Of a DNA stretch of 64,000 nt, positions 44,360 to 53,630 are shown piece by piece. Position numbers and translations under genes: made by a program. This DNA is from Alphaproteobacteria bacterium (GTDB lineage Bacteria; Pseudomonadota; Alphaproteobacteria; DSM-16000; Inquilinaceae): assembly GCA_028277405.1 (NCBI GenBank), contig JANQGH010000100.1, positions 62,001 through 126,000 of the forward strand. The letters are read 5' to 3'. The notes beneath the pieces were generated by a model. It searched no databases. It saw only the letters and a program-made list of their open reading frames with translations, and was not told the origin of the DNA. Position 1 is the first letter of the stretch. Each line of letters begins with the position of its first letter.

Positions 44360-45166
44360 TCAGGAGCCGGGCTGTTCGAGCGAGGCGTCGAAGCCGAACC
44401 ACTCTTGGGCCAGCGCTTCCAATGTGCCGTTCTCGTGCAAGGCGGCCAGCGCGGCATTCACCTGGTCGTGCAGCTCCGTATCATCGTGGCGCATGCCGAC
44501 GCCGACACCGGCGCCGAAGACCTCGAAGTCCACGCCGGTCATCGGCTCGCCGATCGTGACGGCCGCTTCATCGCCCTCGGCCTCGTTCAGGTCGATCCAG
44601 GCGGTGACATCGGCCAAGCCGGCGTCGATGCGGCCGGCCACCAGATCCAGGTTCAACTGGTCTTGCGTGTCATAAAAGCGCAGCTCGGCATTGGGCAGAT
44701 GGTCGGTGATGAAGTTCTGGTGAATGGTGCCGACCTGAACGCCGATCACGGCACCGTCCAAGGCATCAAGCGCGTGATCGGTGGTCTCGATGTCGGCATG
44801 CTCGCTGTCCGGATGGGCGGCGAAATGTGCCGGCGTCTGCGCGTAGCCGTTGGAGAAGGTGATGGTTTGCTGCCGTTCCTCGGTGATCGACATGCCGGCC
44901 ATGATCAGGTCATAGCGGCCGTTCAACAGGGCCGGGATCATGCCGTCCCAGTCCTGGGCGACGAACTCGCAGGTGCGCTCCAACTCGGCGCACAGCGCCA
45001 GCCCGAGCTCGATCTCGAAGCCAATCAGATCGCCCGAGGCGTCGGTCGCGTTCCACGGAGGGTAGGCACCCTCCGTGCCGATACGCAACACGTCATCCTG
45101 GGCTTGGGCCGCGGTCATGCCGATCACGAGTGTGGCGGCCGCCAGGCCAAGTGTCCGTCGAATCAT
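44360..45166 (-). CDS. amino acid ABC transporter substrate-binding protein
   Basis: 268 aa periplasmic binding protein with a signal peptide MIRRTLGLAAATLVIGMTAAQAQ. The family hallmark GTEGAYPPWNATDASGDLIGF and the GRYDLIMAGMSITEERQQTI segment place it among the lysine/arginine/ornithine/octopine (LAO/HisJ) binding proteins. Many acidic residues suggest a cationic amino acid as the ligand, which is inference. Confidence 0.93.
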   Translation of the reverse strand: MIRRTLGLAAATLVIGMTAAQAQDDVLRIGTEGAYPPWNATDASGDLIGFEIELGLALCAELERTCEFVAQDWDGMIPALLNGRYDLIMAGMSITEERQQTITFSNGYAQTPAHFAAHPDSEHADIETTDHALDALDGAVIGVQVGTIHQNFITDHLPNAELRFYDTQDQLNLDLVAGRIDAGLADVTAWIDLNEAEGDEAAVTIGEPMTGVDFEVFGAGVGVGMRHDDTELHDQVNAALAALHENGTLEALAQEWFGFDASLEQPGS

Positions 45167-45202
45167 GATTGAAGTCTCCCATTGTAACTATGCTTGCTTG
45201 AT

Positions 45203-45215
45203 GCGGCTTTGCCGC
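45203..45215 (-). repeat. small hairpin between ATPase and binding-protein genes
   Basis: GCGGC and GCCGC arms around three bases form a very tight hairpin in the 106-bp gap ahead of the binding-protein gene. Such structures often protect the 5' end of the abundant binding-protein mRNA. No T run follows. Confidence 0.4.
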
Positions 45216-45272
45216 CATTGGCACATTTGAGGCCGGATTTTTGAGCCCGGTCAAGCCCGGCGGTGCGGTGCT

Positions 45273-46055
45273 TCAATAGTTGGTCGCCAGAAACTGGCGG
45301 CATCTTGCCGATGTCGGATTGTCGAAAACCTTGGCCGGCGGCCCCTCTTCCTCGACCTTGCCCTCGTGCAGGAACAGCACCCGGTCGGATACCTCGCGGG
45401 CGAAGCGCATCTCGTGGGTGACCAGCAGCATGGTGTTGCCTTCCACCGTTAACTGGCGGATCACCCGCAGCACCTCACCCACCAGTTCCGGGTCCAACGC
45501 CGAGGTCGGTTCGTCGAACAGCATCACCTTCGGCCGCATGGCCAGCGCACGGGCGATCGCCGCGCGCTGCTGCTGGCCGCCGGACAGATGGCTGGGATAC
45601 TGATCGCGCTTGTCCGCGATCCCGACCTTCTCCAGCAATGCCTCGGCCCGGCCAATCGCCTCGGCCCTCGGTTCCTTCAAAACGTGAACCGGGCCCTCGA
45701 TGATGTTTTGCAGCACGGTCATGTGGGACCAGAGGTTGAAGCTTTGGAACACCATGCCCAGGCGGGCGCGGATACGATCGACCTGGCGATTGTCCGCCGG
45801 CTCGGCGCCATGGCGGCCGCGTCGCATCTCGATCTTCTCGCCCGTCACCCAGACATCGCCGGAATCAGGCGTTTCCAGCAGGTTGATGCAGCGCAGGAAC
45901 GTGGATTTGCCGGAGCCCGACGACCCGATCAGCGAGATCACATCGCCCTCGTGCGCGGTCACCGAGATGCCCTTCAGCACCTCCAGCGCACCAAAGCTCT
46001 TGTGGATGTCGCGGGCGACGAGGGCCGCGTCGGATGGGCTGTCGACTGTGGTCAC
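45273..46055 (-). CDS. polar amino acid ABC transporter ATP-binding protein
   Basis: 260 aa ATPase of the PAAT family. Walker A GSSGSGKST, signature LSGGQQQRAAIARAL, Walker B VMLFDEPTSALDPEL and H-loop VTHEMRFA are complete. It is the first gene of the ATPase, binding protein, permease, permease operon read leftward. The frame ends 106 bases before the binding-protein gene. Confidence 0.95.
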   Translation of the reverse strand: MTTVDSPSDAALVARDIHKSFGALEVLKGISVTAHEGDVISLIGSSGSGKSTFLRCINLLETPDSGDVWVTGEKIEMRRGRHGAEPADNRQVDRIRARLGMVFQSFNLWSHMTVLQNIIEGPVHVLKEPRAEAIGRAEALLEKVGIADKRDQYPSHLSGGQQQRAAIARALAMRPKVMLFDEPTSALDPELVGEVLRVIRQLTVEGNTMLLVTHEMRFAREVSDRVLFLHEGKVEEEGPPAKVFDNPTSARCRQFLATNY

Positions 46056-46092
46056 GGTGGCAAAGGCTAGAGCAGGTTTTGCCCGTTTGCCT

Positions 46093-46361
46093 AGCCCCTA
46101 TTTCTCACCAAGAACGCGTCGGCGCGGTGTCGATCCGGCCTACAGGGCAGGAAAACGGCGCCGGTCGATGTGGAGCATCGGGCAAGGCGTTTGACGCACA
46201 CTGTGGGCCGGAGCGACACCGCCCGCAGGGTCGCGCCCCGCCGGCCGTCCGCTGCGTCGACGGCCCTCGACGATGCGCCCGGCATCGCTTTCGGGCCGTC
46301 TCCTTGCGGCCCGACCGGCGGGACCGCGACGCCGATGCGTTCTTGGTGAGAAATAGGGGCT
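46093..46361. mobile_element. MITE-like repeat element, family B
   Basis: 269-bp segment bounded by perfect 25-bp terminal inverted repeats (46093-46117 and 46337-46361, outer end AGCCCCTATTTCTC), extendable to 32 bp with one mismatch. It is GC-rich inside and encodes no transposase. It contains two GATGC/GCATC hairpins (46167-46179 and 46272-46286); the first is followed by GGGCAAG, as in the family A elements. It lies 15 bases beyond the ccmI stop codon and fills most of the 46056-46376 gap. Confidence 0.82.
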
Positions 46362-46376
46362 GGTTGAATTTTCGAC

Positions 46377-47726
46377 TCACGGTGCCGGCAAGTCCGCCAA
46401 TCGCGCGCTGATCGCGTCGTGTTCAGCACTTCCAGGCCTCAGGAGGGCCTGCAGCCGGGTCCAGTGATCGCGGGCCGTTTCGACATCCTCGCGCCGCGCG
46501 GCGGCCTCGCCCAGGAACAGCAAAGCGGTGGGGTCGTCGGGCGACAGTACGACCAGACGGCCCAGCACCGGCTCAAGCCCGTCCGGCAGCGGCCCGCCAG
46601 CCCAGCCCGCCAGCAACCGATCGGCGATCTGCGAAAGGATGGCGGCATCATCCGGCGCGTACTCGATCGCCCGACCGAGCGCCCCGTTTGCCTCTTCCGT
46701 CCGCCCGAGGACCTGATAGGCGTTGGCAAGCCTCAGCCAGCCATCGACGTCGTCCGGTGCCGCCTCAAGGCGCGCCGCCAGGCCGCCGACCATGCCCTCG
46801 ATCATGGCGGCCTGTTGCTCCTCCGTCATCTCGTCAATCGCCGCCAGACCCTCGGGGGCCAGCATTGCCGACCCGACCAGATAGGGCTGCGGATCGATGC
46901 CGGCGGCCGCGGCCGTCTGCTCGATGCGTAAGCGCAGGGCAGCGGCCCAACTGGCGCCCGGCGGCGTTTCGATCGCCAGGTCCGACCATTGCCGCAAGGC
47001 GTCCTCCGCATCGCCGCGCTGTGCGGTCGCCAAAGCCAGGTAGTAGCGGGCGCGCGGGTCGCCCGGCCGCGCCGCAAGCGTCTGCTCAAAGCCGATGCGG
47101 GCTTCCTCGGTGACCGTGCCCTCGTTCGCGTTCACGGTCGCCTCCGCCCAGGCCCCCGAGACGGCGGGGTCGGTGCCGCCGATCTGACCCATTGCCCGCG
47201 CGTAAGCGGCCGCCGCCTCGCCCCAGCGCTCAAGCGCCGCGTAGCGGGCGCCAAGCTCGACCCAGCCGTCGATGTTTTCGGGCTGCCGTTGCAGCTGCTC
47301 AGCCATCGCGTCGGCCGCCGCCAGTTCGGCCGCGAACGCCTCGACCGGCGCCATGTCGCGCTGGGCAAAGGGCTGGGACGGCAACTCCGGCGACCCGGTC
47401 AGCACGTACGCGACCAGTGCGGCGGCCGGCACGAAGGCGGCCAGGGCCAGGACCGACCACCGGCCACCCTTCCGACGCCCCGCCTGCCGTTGGCCTTGCC
47501 TGCCGGCGTTCAAGACGCGCCGGCCGATCTCCGTGCGCGCCGCCTCGGCTTCCACCTCGCCAATCAGCCCGCGGTCAAAATCGCGGTCAATCTCGGCCAG
47601 TTGGTCGCGGTAAACGGCGAGATCGAATTCCGACCGGTCGACCGCATCCGCCGGCCGCATCAGCGGGCGAACAACCAGCACCACGACACCGGCCGTCAGG
47701 ACGGCAGCCAGAATCCAGAACAGCAT
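46377..47726 (-). CDS. ccmI: cytochrome c maturation protein CcmI
   Basis: 449 aa holocytochrome c synthase chaperone that binds the apocytochrome C terminus. Two N-terminal membrane helices (MLFWILAAVLTAGVVVLVV and SVLALAAFVPAAALVAYVL) flank the leucine-zipper-like loop VYRDQLAEIDRDFDRGLI; the periplasmic part holds TPR repeats such as IDGWVELGARYAALERWGEA. It starts with ATG inside the ccmH stop and is the last ccm gene. Confidence 0.92.
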   Translation of the reverse strand: MLFWILAAVLTAGVVVLVVRPLMRPADAVDRSEFDLAVYRDQLAEIDRDFDRGLIGEVEAEAARTEIGRRVLNAGRQGQRQAGRRKGGRWSVLALAAFVPAAALVAYVLTGSPELPSQPFAQRDMAPVEAFAAELAAADAMAEQLQRQPENIDGWVELGARYAALERWGEAAAAYARAMGQIGGTDPAVSGAWAEATVNANEGTVTEEARIGFEQTLAARPGDPRARYYLALATAQRGDAEDALRQWSDLAIETPPGASWAAALRLRIEQTAAAAGIDPQPYLVGSAMLAPEGLAAIDEMTEEQQAAMIEGMVGGLAARLEAAPDDVDGWLRLANAYQVLGRTEEANGALGRAIEYAPDDAAILSQIADRLLAGWAGGPLPDGLEPVLGRLVVLSPDDPTALLFLGEAAARREDVETARDHWTRLQALLRPGSAEHDAISARLADLPAP

Positions 47727-48202
47727 CAGGCGTCGGCGTCCTTACCGTCCGTCTGCCGGCCCAGCAGACGGTTCACGGCCGCGCGTTCTTCGGGCGTCAA
47801 CGGGTCGGGCTCGGGCTTCAAGGCCCGGCGGCGCAGGCCCCAGGCCACGCCGAAGACGCCGATCAACAGCACCAGCCCCGGCCCGAACCAAAGCAGATAG
47901 GTACCCGGGCGCAGGGGCGGGCGCAGCAGGACATAGTCGCCATAGCGGTCGACGAGGAAGTCCAGCACCTCGGCATCGCTATCCCCCGCCACCAGACGGT
48001 CGCGGATGGCCCGGCGCATGTCGGCGGCGATCTGGGCCGGGCTGTCGTCGATCGACTGGTTCTGGCACACCACGCAGCGCACCTCGAGCGACAGGTCGCG
48101 GGCGCGCTGTTCAAGAACCGGGTCGTCCAGCATCTCCTCAGGCTCCAGCGCCAGGGCGGGAACCGCGAGCAGCAGCACGAAAACGAGGATCAGCCGCCTC
48201 AT
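47726..48202 (-). CDS. ccmH: cytochrome c maturation protein CcmH (CycL)
   Basis: 158 aa thioredoxin-like membrane-anchored reductase of apocytochrome c. A signal/anchor MRRLILVFVLLLAVPALA is followed by the redox motif RCVVCQNQSIDDS and a C-terminal membrane helix (TYLLWFGPGLVLLIGVFGVAW). ATG 48202 overlaps the ccmG stop; the longer upstream frame is not used. Confidence 0.95.
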   Translation of the reverse strand: MRRLILVFVLLLAVPALALEPEEMLDDPVLEQRARDLSLEVRCVVCQNQSIDDSPAQIAADMRRAIRDRLVAGDSDAEVLDFLVDRYGDYVLLRPPLRPGTYLLWFGPGLVLLIGVFGVAWGLRRRALKPEPDPLTPEERAAVNRLLGRQTDGKDADA

Positions 48203-48744
48203 TGGTCGAGTGACGCCAGCAGCGGGCGAATGTCGCGATCGAGAATGGCGGGCGTCAGCGGCCCGGCGAAGCGATAGCGGATGCGCCCGTCGGCATCGAT
48301 CACGAAGGTTTCGGGCACGCCCGTGACGCCCCAATCGATGCCTGCCCTCCCGTCACGGTCCAGACCCACGCGGTCAAACGGGTCGCCATGGCGCGCCAGC
48401 CAGTCGGCGGAGTCGGCAGGATCGTCGCGATAGTTGATGGCGTGGATGGTGACGCCGTCGTCGGACAGGCCCATCAAGAGGGGATGTTCCGCCAAACAGG
48501 GCAGGCACCAGCTGGCGAACACGTTCACCAGGATCGGCTTGCCGGCCAAAAGGTCCGCATCGGTCAGACCGCTCGCGTCTCGGGCACGGCCGGGAATGCC
48601 CGGCAAATCGGTCGACGGCATCGCCTGGTCGATCAAGGCCGACGGCAGGGCCGACGGATCGCGGCCCTCCAGCAACGGCACGGCCAGCCAGATGGCCAGG
48701 GCCAGGAAGACCGTCAGCGGAACCAGATAGACCAGACGCCGCAC
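48199..48744 (-). CDS. ccmG: thiol:disulfide interchange protein CcmG/DsbE
   Basis: 181 aa membrane-anchored periplasmic thioredoxin that keeps the apocytochrome CXXCH reduced. The N-terminal helix YLVPLTVFLALAIWLAVPLL, active site ASWCLPCLAEHP and GVTGVPETFVID cis-Pro region are complete. GTG start at 48744. Confidence 0.95.
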   Translation of the reverse strand: MRRLVYLVPLTVFLALAIWLAVPLLEGRDPSALPSALIDQAMPSTDLPGIPGRARDASGLTDADLLAGKPILVNVFASWCLPCLAEHPLLMGLSDDGVTIHAINYRDDPADSADWLARHGDPFDRVGLDRDGRAGIDWGVTGVPETFVIDADGRIRYRFAGPLTPAILDRDIRPLLASLDQ

Positions 48745-48748
48745 GCTG

Positions 48749-50728
48749 CTACTCCGCCGGCTGAACCGAGGCGCCGATCCTGGCGCGGCGCGGCGCGCCG
48801 ACGCGCAAACGGCGATCGGTCAGGCTGACGAACCCGCCCAGCACCATGATCACGGATCCGACCCAGATCCACGGCACCAAGGGATGATGCCAGGCCCGGA
48901 TCACCCAGCGCCCATCGTCACGCGGCTCGCCCAGGGCGACATAGATGTCGGCCAGCCAGGTCGTCGCGATGGCGGCCTCGGTGGTCGCCATCTGGGCAAT
49001 GGGGTACCAGCGCTTCTCCGGCGTCAGGACGAACTGGTTGCCGTCCGATTCGGCCACGAGGCGCCCTTGATTGGAGATGTAGTTGGGGCCCTGGACGTCC
49101 CGGACGCCGTCGAAGGTCAGGACGTAGCCGGCGATCTCGATCTGTTCGCCGGGCGCCATGATTTCGATGACCTCGGCACGAAACACGCTGGTGCCGACCA
49201 TGCCCAGAATGGCGATACCGAGCCCAGCATGGGCCAGGGTCAGGCCGTAGGCGCTGCGCGGCAGTCCGGTAAAGCGCTGCCAACTGGCGACAAGCGGGAT
49301 GCGGAACAGCCGGATGCGTTCCGCCATCTCCGTCAAGGCGCTGGCCACCAGCCAAAGGCCCATCGCCACGCCCAGCACGGCGAGGACGGGACCGCCGGCC
49401 CAGAACCAGACCGCGCCGAGGGCGACCACGATCACCACGACCGCGGCGAACCACAGCCGGCCGAGCGCCGCGCGCAGGTCGCCCCGTTTCCAGGCCAGCA
49501 TCGGCCCGATGCCCATGGCAGCCACCAGCGGCACGGCCAGCGGGATGAAAACGGCGTTGAAGAAGGGCGGTCCGACCGAGACAAGCCCACCGCCCACAGC
49601 GTCCAGAAGCAAGGGATAGAGCGTGCCGACAAGCACCGTCAGCGTCGCGGTCACCAGCAGCAGGTTGTTCACGATCAACCCGCCCTCGCGGCTGATGGGG
49701 GCGAACAGACCGCCGCCCTGAAGGCGCGGGGCGCGGATCGCGTAGAGCGCCAAGCCACCGCCCAGGGCCAGGATCAGCAACACCAGGATGAAGATGCCGC
49801 GTTCCGGGTCCACGGCAAACGCGTGCACCGAGGTCAGCACACCCGATCGCACCAGGAAGGTGCCGAGCAGCGACAGGCCGAACGTGACGATGGCCAGCAG
49901 GATGGTCCAGCTTTTCAGCGTGTCCCGCTTTTCGACCACGATGGCCGAATGCAAGAGCGCCGTACCCGTCAGCCACGGCATCAGGCTGGCGTTTTCCACC
50001 GGGTCCCAGAACCACCAGCCGCCCCAGCCCAGCTCGTAATAGGCCCACCACGACCCCAGCGCGATGCCGAGCGTCAGGCCGCACCAGGCCGCCAGGGTCC
50101 AGGGCCGCACCCAGCGCGCCCAGGCGGCATCGACCCGGCCCTCAATCAGTGCGGCGATGGCGAAGGAAAACGCCATCGAAAAGCCGACATAGCCGAAATA
50201 GAGGAAGGGCGGATGGAACGCCAAACCCGGGTCCTGCAACAAGGGGTTCAGGTCGGTGCCGTCCAGCGGCGGCGGGTCGACCCGCAGGAACGGGTTGGAC
50301 GTGGCCAGGATGAACAAGAGAAAGCCGACGCCGATCAGCCCCTGAATGCCCAGCACCCGGGCCTTCAAGGTCGGCGGCAGGTTCCGGCCAAACAGCGCGA
50401 CCATCGCCCCGAACAGGGCCAGGATCAGCACCCACAGGACCATGGAGCCTTCATGGTTCCCCCAGACGCCGGTGATCTTGTACAGCATCGGCTTGGCCGA
50501 ATGGCTGTTCTGGACGACGTTGGAGACGGTGAAGTCGCTGACCACGAAGGCGTACATCAGGGCCAGAAAGGCCAGCAGCAAAAGACCGAATTGACCGACC
50601 GCCGCGGGATTGGCCACGGCCATCCACCGCGCCTCGCCCCGTGCCGCGCCGACCAGCGGCAGGGTGCCTTGGACCAGCGCGAGCACGAACGCCAGGATCA
50701 GGGCGAAGTGTCCAAGCTCCGGAATCAT
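48749..50728 (-). CDS. ccmF: cytochrome c heme lyase CcmF
   Basis: 659 aa polytopic membrane protein that ligates heme to apocytochrome c. It shows about 15 hydrophobic segments, the tryptophan-rich WWD motif (LGWGGWWFWDPVENASLMPWL) and flanking His residues in QNSHSAKPMLYKI and TSVHAFAVDPERG. Starts at ATG 50728, overlapping ccmE; ends 4 bases before ccmG. Confidence 0.97.
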   Translation of the reverse strand: MIPELGHFALILAFVLALVQGTLPLVGAARGEARWMAVANPAAVGQFGLLLLAFLALMYAFVVSDFTVSNVVQNSHSAKPMLYKITGVWGNHEGSMVLWVLILALFGAMVALFGRNLPPTLKARVLGIQGLIGVGFLLFILATSNPFLRVDPPPLDGTDLNPLLQDPGLAFHPPFLYFGYVGFSMAFSFAIAALIEGRVDAAWARWVRPWTLAAWCGLTLGIALGSWWAYYELGWGGWWFWDPVENASLMPWLTGTALLHSAIVVEKRDTLKSWTILLAIVTFGLSLLGTFLVRSGVLTSVHAFAVDPERGIFILVLLILALGGGLALYAIRAPRLQGGGLFAPISREGGLIVNNLLLVTATLTVLVGTLYPLLLDAVGGGLVSVGPPFFNAVFIPLAVPLVAAMGIGPMLAWKRGDLRAALGRLWFAAVVVIVVALGAVWFWAGGPVLAVLGVAMGLWLVASALTEMAERIRLFRIPLVASWQRFTGLPRSAYGLTLAHAGLGIAILGMVGTSVFRAEVIEIMAPGEQIEIAGYVLTFDGVRDVQGPNYISNQGRLVAESDGNQFVLTPEKRWYPIAQMATTEAAIATTWLADIYVALGEPRDDGRWVIRAWHHPLVPWIWVGSVIMVLGGFVSLTDRRLRVGAPRRARIGASVQPAE

Positions 50729-51240
50729 GGCTGGACCAGGCTGTCGGTGCCGTAATGGTCGTCGACCGTCGACGCCTCCACACCGGCCGCCGCCGGCGCG
50801 ATGAGGGGGCCGTGGCCCGCGCGTTCCAGCGCTTCCGCAACCTCCGGCGCCATGTAGGTTTCGTCGTGCCGCGCCAGGACCGTGTCGGCGACAAATACAC
50901 CCTCTGGCGACAGCATGCCCTCGGCCACCACGCCCTGACCTTCGCGGAACAGGTCCGGCAAGATGCCCTCGTAACGGACAATCTGGTCGTAGGCCGTGTC
51001 GGTCACCAGGAACTCGACCGTCAGGCCATCGCCGATACGCTCGACGCTGTCGGCGGCCACCAGGCCGCCCAGCCGGATGCGGCCGTCAAGCGGCACCGAC
51101 CGTTCCGCGATGTCCGTCGGCGAGCGGAAGAAGGCGAGACTGTCGTCAAAGGCGGTCAAGACCAGCGCCGTGGCGGTACCCAGCCCGACGGCGCACAGGC
51201 CGAGCCAGACCATGCGCCGGCGTTTACGCGTCAGGGCCAT
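50725..51240 (-). CDS. ccmE: heme chaperone CcmE
   Basis: 171 aa periplasmic OB-fold protein anchored by one N-terminal helix. The heme-binding His is in LARHDETYMAPEV (HxxxY motif). RIRLGGLVAADSVERI and EFLVTDT are conserved. It overlaps ccmD by 17 bases and ccmF by 4. Confidence 0.97.
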   Translation of the reverse strand: MALTRKRRRMVWLGLCAVGLGTATALVLTAFDDSLAFFRSPTDIAERSVPLDGRIRLGGLVAADSVERIGDGLTVEFLVTDTAYDQIVRYEGILPDLFREGQGVVAEGMLSPEGVFVADTVLARHDETYMAPEVAEALERAGHGPLIAPAAAGVEASTVDDHYGTDSLVQP

Positions 51241-51406
51241 CGTCCACTCTTTCCCGCCTCGCCTGCTCCAACAGCGTCAACATGCGCTCGGCGGACCGCA
51301 ATCGCCGCACCGACAGGACCAGCAGGCCGACAACCACCAGCGTCGCCAATCCGTAGGCCGGCCAAACATAGGCCGCGTATCCACCCATCTCAAAAAACGT
51401 ACCCAT
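51224..51406 (-). CDS. ccmD: heme exporter protein CcmD
   Basis: 60 aa single-span membrane protein. GGYAAYVWPAYGLATLVVVGLL contains the conserved aromatic start and the membrane helix; the C terminus is charged. It stabilises CcmC-CcmE. ATG 51406 preferred; a TTG at 51421 would add five residues. Confidence 0.9.
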   Translation of the reverse strand: MGTFFEMGGYAAYVWPAYGLATLVVVGLLVLSVRRLRSAERMLTLLEQARRERVDDGPDA

Positions 51407-51525
51407 TGACGGTTCGCTCAAACTCCCGCCCGTCCCGGCAGATTACATCAAGGACAGTTTGCGCTGCTTTCAATATTGAGTGTTGTATGCGGCGACGGTT
51501 TGACGCTTGCGCGGTATCGGCTCGC

Positions 51526-52248
51526 TCACTCGCCGGCAGCTTGGAACAGACGAAGCACCTCGACCTTGCGCCATGTCAATTCAGCCCGCGTGCGCACCAG
51601 CGCGAGCACGGCGAACAGCAAGGTGAAGGCCAATGCCATGACCAGAAGCGGTATCAGCATGGCCGTATCCATGGTCGGCCCATCGAGCCGGCCGACGCTG
51701 GCCGGCTGGTGCAGGGTGTTCCACCAATCTACGGAGAACTTGATGATCGGCAGGTTCACCGTGCCGACCAGAACCAGGACGGCGCCGACCCGCAACCCGC
51801 GCTCGGCGTCATCGAAGGCACCGACCAGCGCGATGTAGCCGAGATAAAGAAAGAACAGGATCAAGACGCTGGTCAGCCGCGCGTCCCAGACCCACCACGT
51901 GCCCCACATCGGCTCGCCCCACAGGCTGCCGGTCACCAGGCAAAGCGCCGTGAACCCGGCGCCGACGGGCGCGACCGCCTTGGTAAACAGGCCAGCCAGC
52001 GGATGTTTCCAAACCAGATAGGCAATGCTGGCCAACGCCATCGCGCCATAGACCGCCATCGACAGCCAGGCGGACGGCACATGGACATACATGATGCGCA
52101 CCGCCTGGCCTTGCTGATAGTCCGGCGGCGACGCGATCAGGGCGAGATAAAGCCCAACGGCGAGCAACAGCGCTGTCGCCCCTGCCAGCCATGGCAGCAG
52201 CCGCGCCGAGAGCCGCATGAAGCGGGCGGGGTTGGCAAACCGATGCAT
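51526..52248 (-). CDS. ccmC: heme exporter protein CcmC
   Basis: 240 aa membrane protein handing heme to CcmE. Six hydrophobic segments, the WWD motif GTWWVWDARLTS and His residues in YVHVPSAW and WWNTLHQPAS are in place. It follows ccmB after 38 bases. A gap of 119 bases then precedes ccmD, longer than any other in the operon. Confidence 0.96.
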   Translation of the reverse strand: MHRFANPARFMRLSARLLPWLAGATALLLAVGLYLALIASPPDYQQGQAVRIMYVHVPSAWLSMAVYGAMALASIAYLVWKHPLAGLFTKAVAPVGAGFTALCLVTGSLWGEPMWGTWWVWDARLTSVLILFFLYLGYIALVGAFDDAERGLRVGAVLVLVGTVNLPIIKFSVDWWNTLHQPASVGRLDGPTMDTAMLIPLLVMALAFTLLFAVLALVRTRAELTWRKVEVLRLFQAAGE

Positions 52249-52286
52249 CGGCGCCAGTCATACGCCCCCTTGGCGTTAGGGGAAAG

Positions 52287-52952
52287 TCAATCCAGCACCT
52301 GACGAATTGCCGCGGCGGCCGCCACGGGCGCCAAGGGCAGCGCCGCCGCCAGCAATCCCGCCAGGAACAGCAGGTTGGGGCGCGGGCTCAACCCCAGCGC
52401 GGCGGCATCAATCGCGCCCACCGCAAAGATCAGGGGCGGCACGAACAACGGCAGCACCAGCAAGGCCAGCAAGGCGCCGCCTCTTCGGGCGCCGAGGATC
52501 AGCGCGGCGCCGATACCGCCGATCAGGCTGAGCACCGGTGTGCCCAGCGCCAGGCTGGCGATCATCACACCATAGGCGCCGGCAGGCAGTTGGATCAACG
52601 CGGCCATCACCGGCGCCACGATCAACAGCGGCAGCCCGGTCACCAGCCAATGGGCGGCGATCTTGGCCATCGCGATCGCCTCGGCCGACACGCCGGCCAG
52701 CAACAGTTGGTCGAGCGTACCGTCCTCGTAGTCCGCCTGGAACAGCCGCTCCATGGACAACAGCGTGGCCAACAGCGCCGAGACCCAGATCAGCCCCGCC
52801 GCGACACGGCCCAGGATCTCGGGCTCCGGGCCAATACCGAACGGAAACAGCGTCACCGTCACGACGAAAAAGGCCAGCGCGGCACCCGCATCCGTGCCCG
52901 ACCGCAACACCAAGGTCAGGTCGCGGCGGATCAAATGCCACAGCGCCCTCAT
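52287..52952 (-). CDS. ccmB: heme ABC exporter permease CcmB
   Basis: 221 aa inner-membrane protein with six hydrophobic segments and the conserved FQADYEDGTLDQLLL loop. It forms a complex with CcmA that releases holo-CcmE. Start overlaps the ccmA stop by 4 bases. Confidence 0.95.
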   Translation of the reverse strand: MRALWHLIRRDLTLVLRSGTDAGAALAFFVVTVTLFPFGIGPEPEILGRVAAGLIWVSALLATLLSMERLFQADYEDGTLDQLLLAGVSAEAIAMAKIAAHWLVTGLPLLIVAPVMAALIQLPAGAYGVMIASLALGTPVLSLIGGIGAALILGARRGGALLALLVLPLFVPPLIFAVGAIDAAALGLSPRPNLLFLAGLLAAALPLAPVAAAAAIRQVLD

Positions 52953-53581
52953 CCCCCGGCCGTTCGTTGCCCGGGGCGATGAGCTTCAAGGTCGAGCGTC
53001 TCAGCGCCGGCGATCGTCAGGTCTTGATGGGTGGCGACCACTACGCCGCCGCCCGAGGCCTGATGGCGCCCGATCTCGCCCTCCAACCGCCGAACGCCCT
53101 CGCGATCGAGCGCCACCGACGGCTCGTCGAGCAGCCAGATACGCGCCGGCGCGACCAGCAGGCGACCGAGGCTCAGCCGCCGCTTTTGTCCCGCGGACAG
53201 GATGCGGCCCGGCAGGTCCGCGAGCTGGCTGATGTCGAACGCCTCCAAGGCAAGCTCGGCCCTGGCGCGCGCCTCACGCCGGTCGGCTAGGCCAGCCCAG
53301 AACACCAGATTCTCCAGCGCGGTTAGCGTCGGCTTCACCGCGTCGTGGTGGCCGACATAGCCGAACATCCGCCGCTGATCGTCCGGCGACGGCTCGGTCC
53401 GAACCGAGCCCATCAGGGGCTTCAGCAGGCCGGCCAACAGGCGCAGCAGGCTGGATTTGCCGGCCCCGTTTCGGCCGACGACGACGATTGCGCCGCCGGC
53501 GTCAAGCCGCAGCGAAACATCTCGAAAAACCAGGCGTCCGGCGCGTTGGCAGGCGATCTTTTCAGCGCTGAGAATCGTCAT
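52949..53581 (-). CDS. ccmA: heme ABC exporter ATP-binding protein CcmA
   Basis: 210 aa ATPase. Walker A VGRNGAGKSSLLRLLAGLL, the signature LSAGQKRRLSLGRLL, and Walker B IWLLDEPSVALD are present. It is the first ccm gene, so the promoter should lie in 53582-53635. Confidence 0.96.
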   Translation of the reverse strand: MTILSAEKIACQRAGRLVFRDVSLRLDAGGAIVVVGRNGAGKSSLLRLLAGLLKPLMGSVRTEPSPDDQRRMFGYVGHHDAVKPTLTALENLVFWAGLADRREARARAELALEAFDISQLADLPGRILSAGQKRRLSLGRLLVAPARIWLLDEPSVALDREGVRRLEGEIGRHQASGGGVVVATHQDLTIAGAETLDLEAHRPGQRTAGG

Positions 53582-53630
53582 CGCCGACCGCTATAGCACG
53601 GGCCGTAGATGGGAAAGCCGGATTCCGGAC

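Noticed and set aside
46034..46411. Open frame across element B as a gene
   Set aside because: It consists mostly of the inverted-repeat element, is Arg/Pro-rich and has no ribosome binding site.
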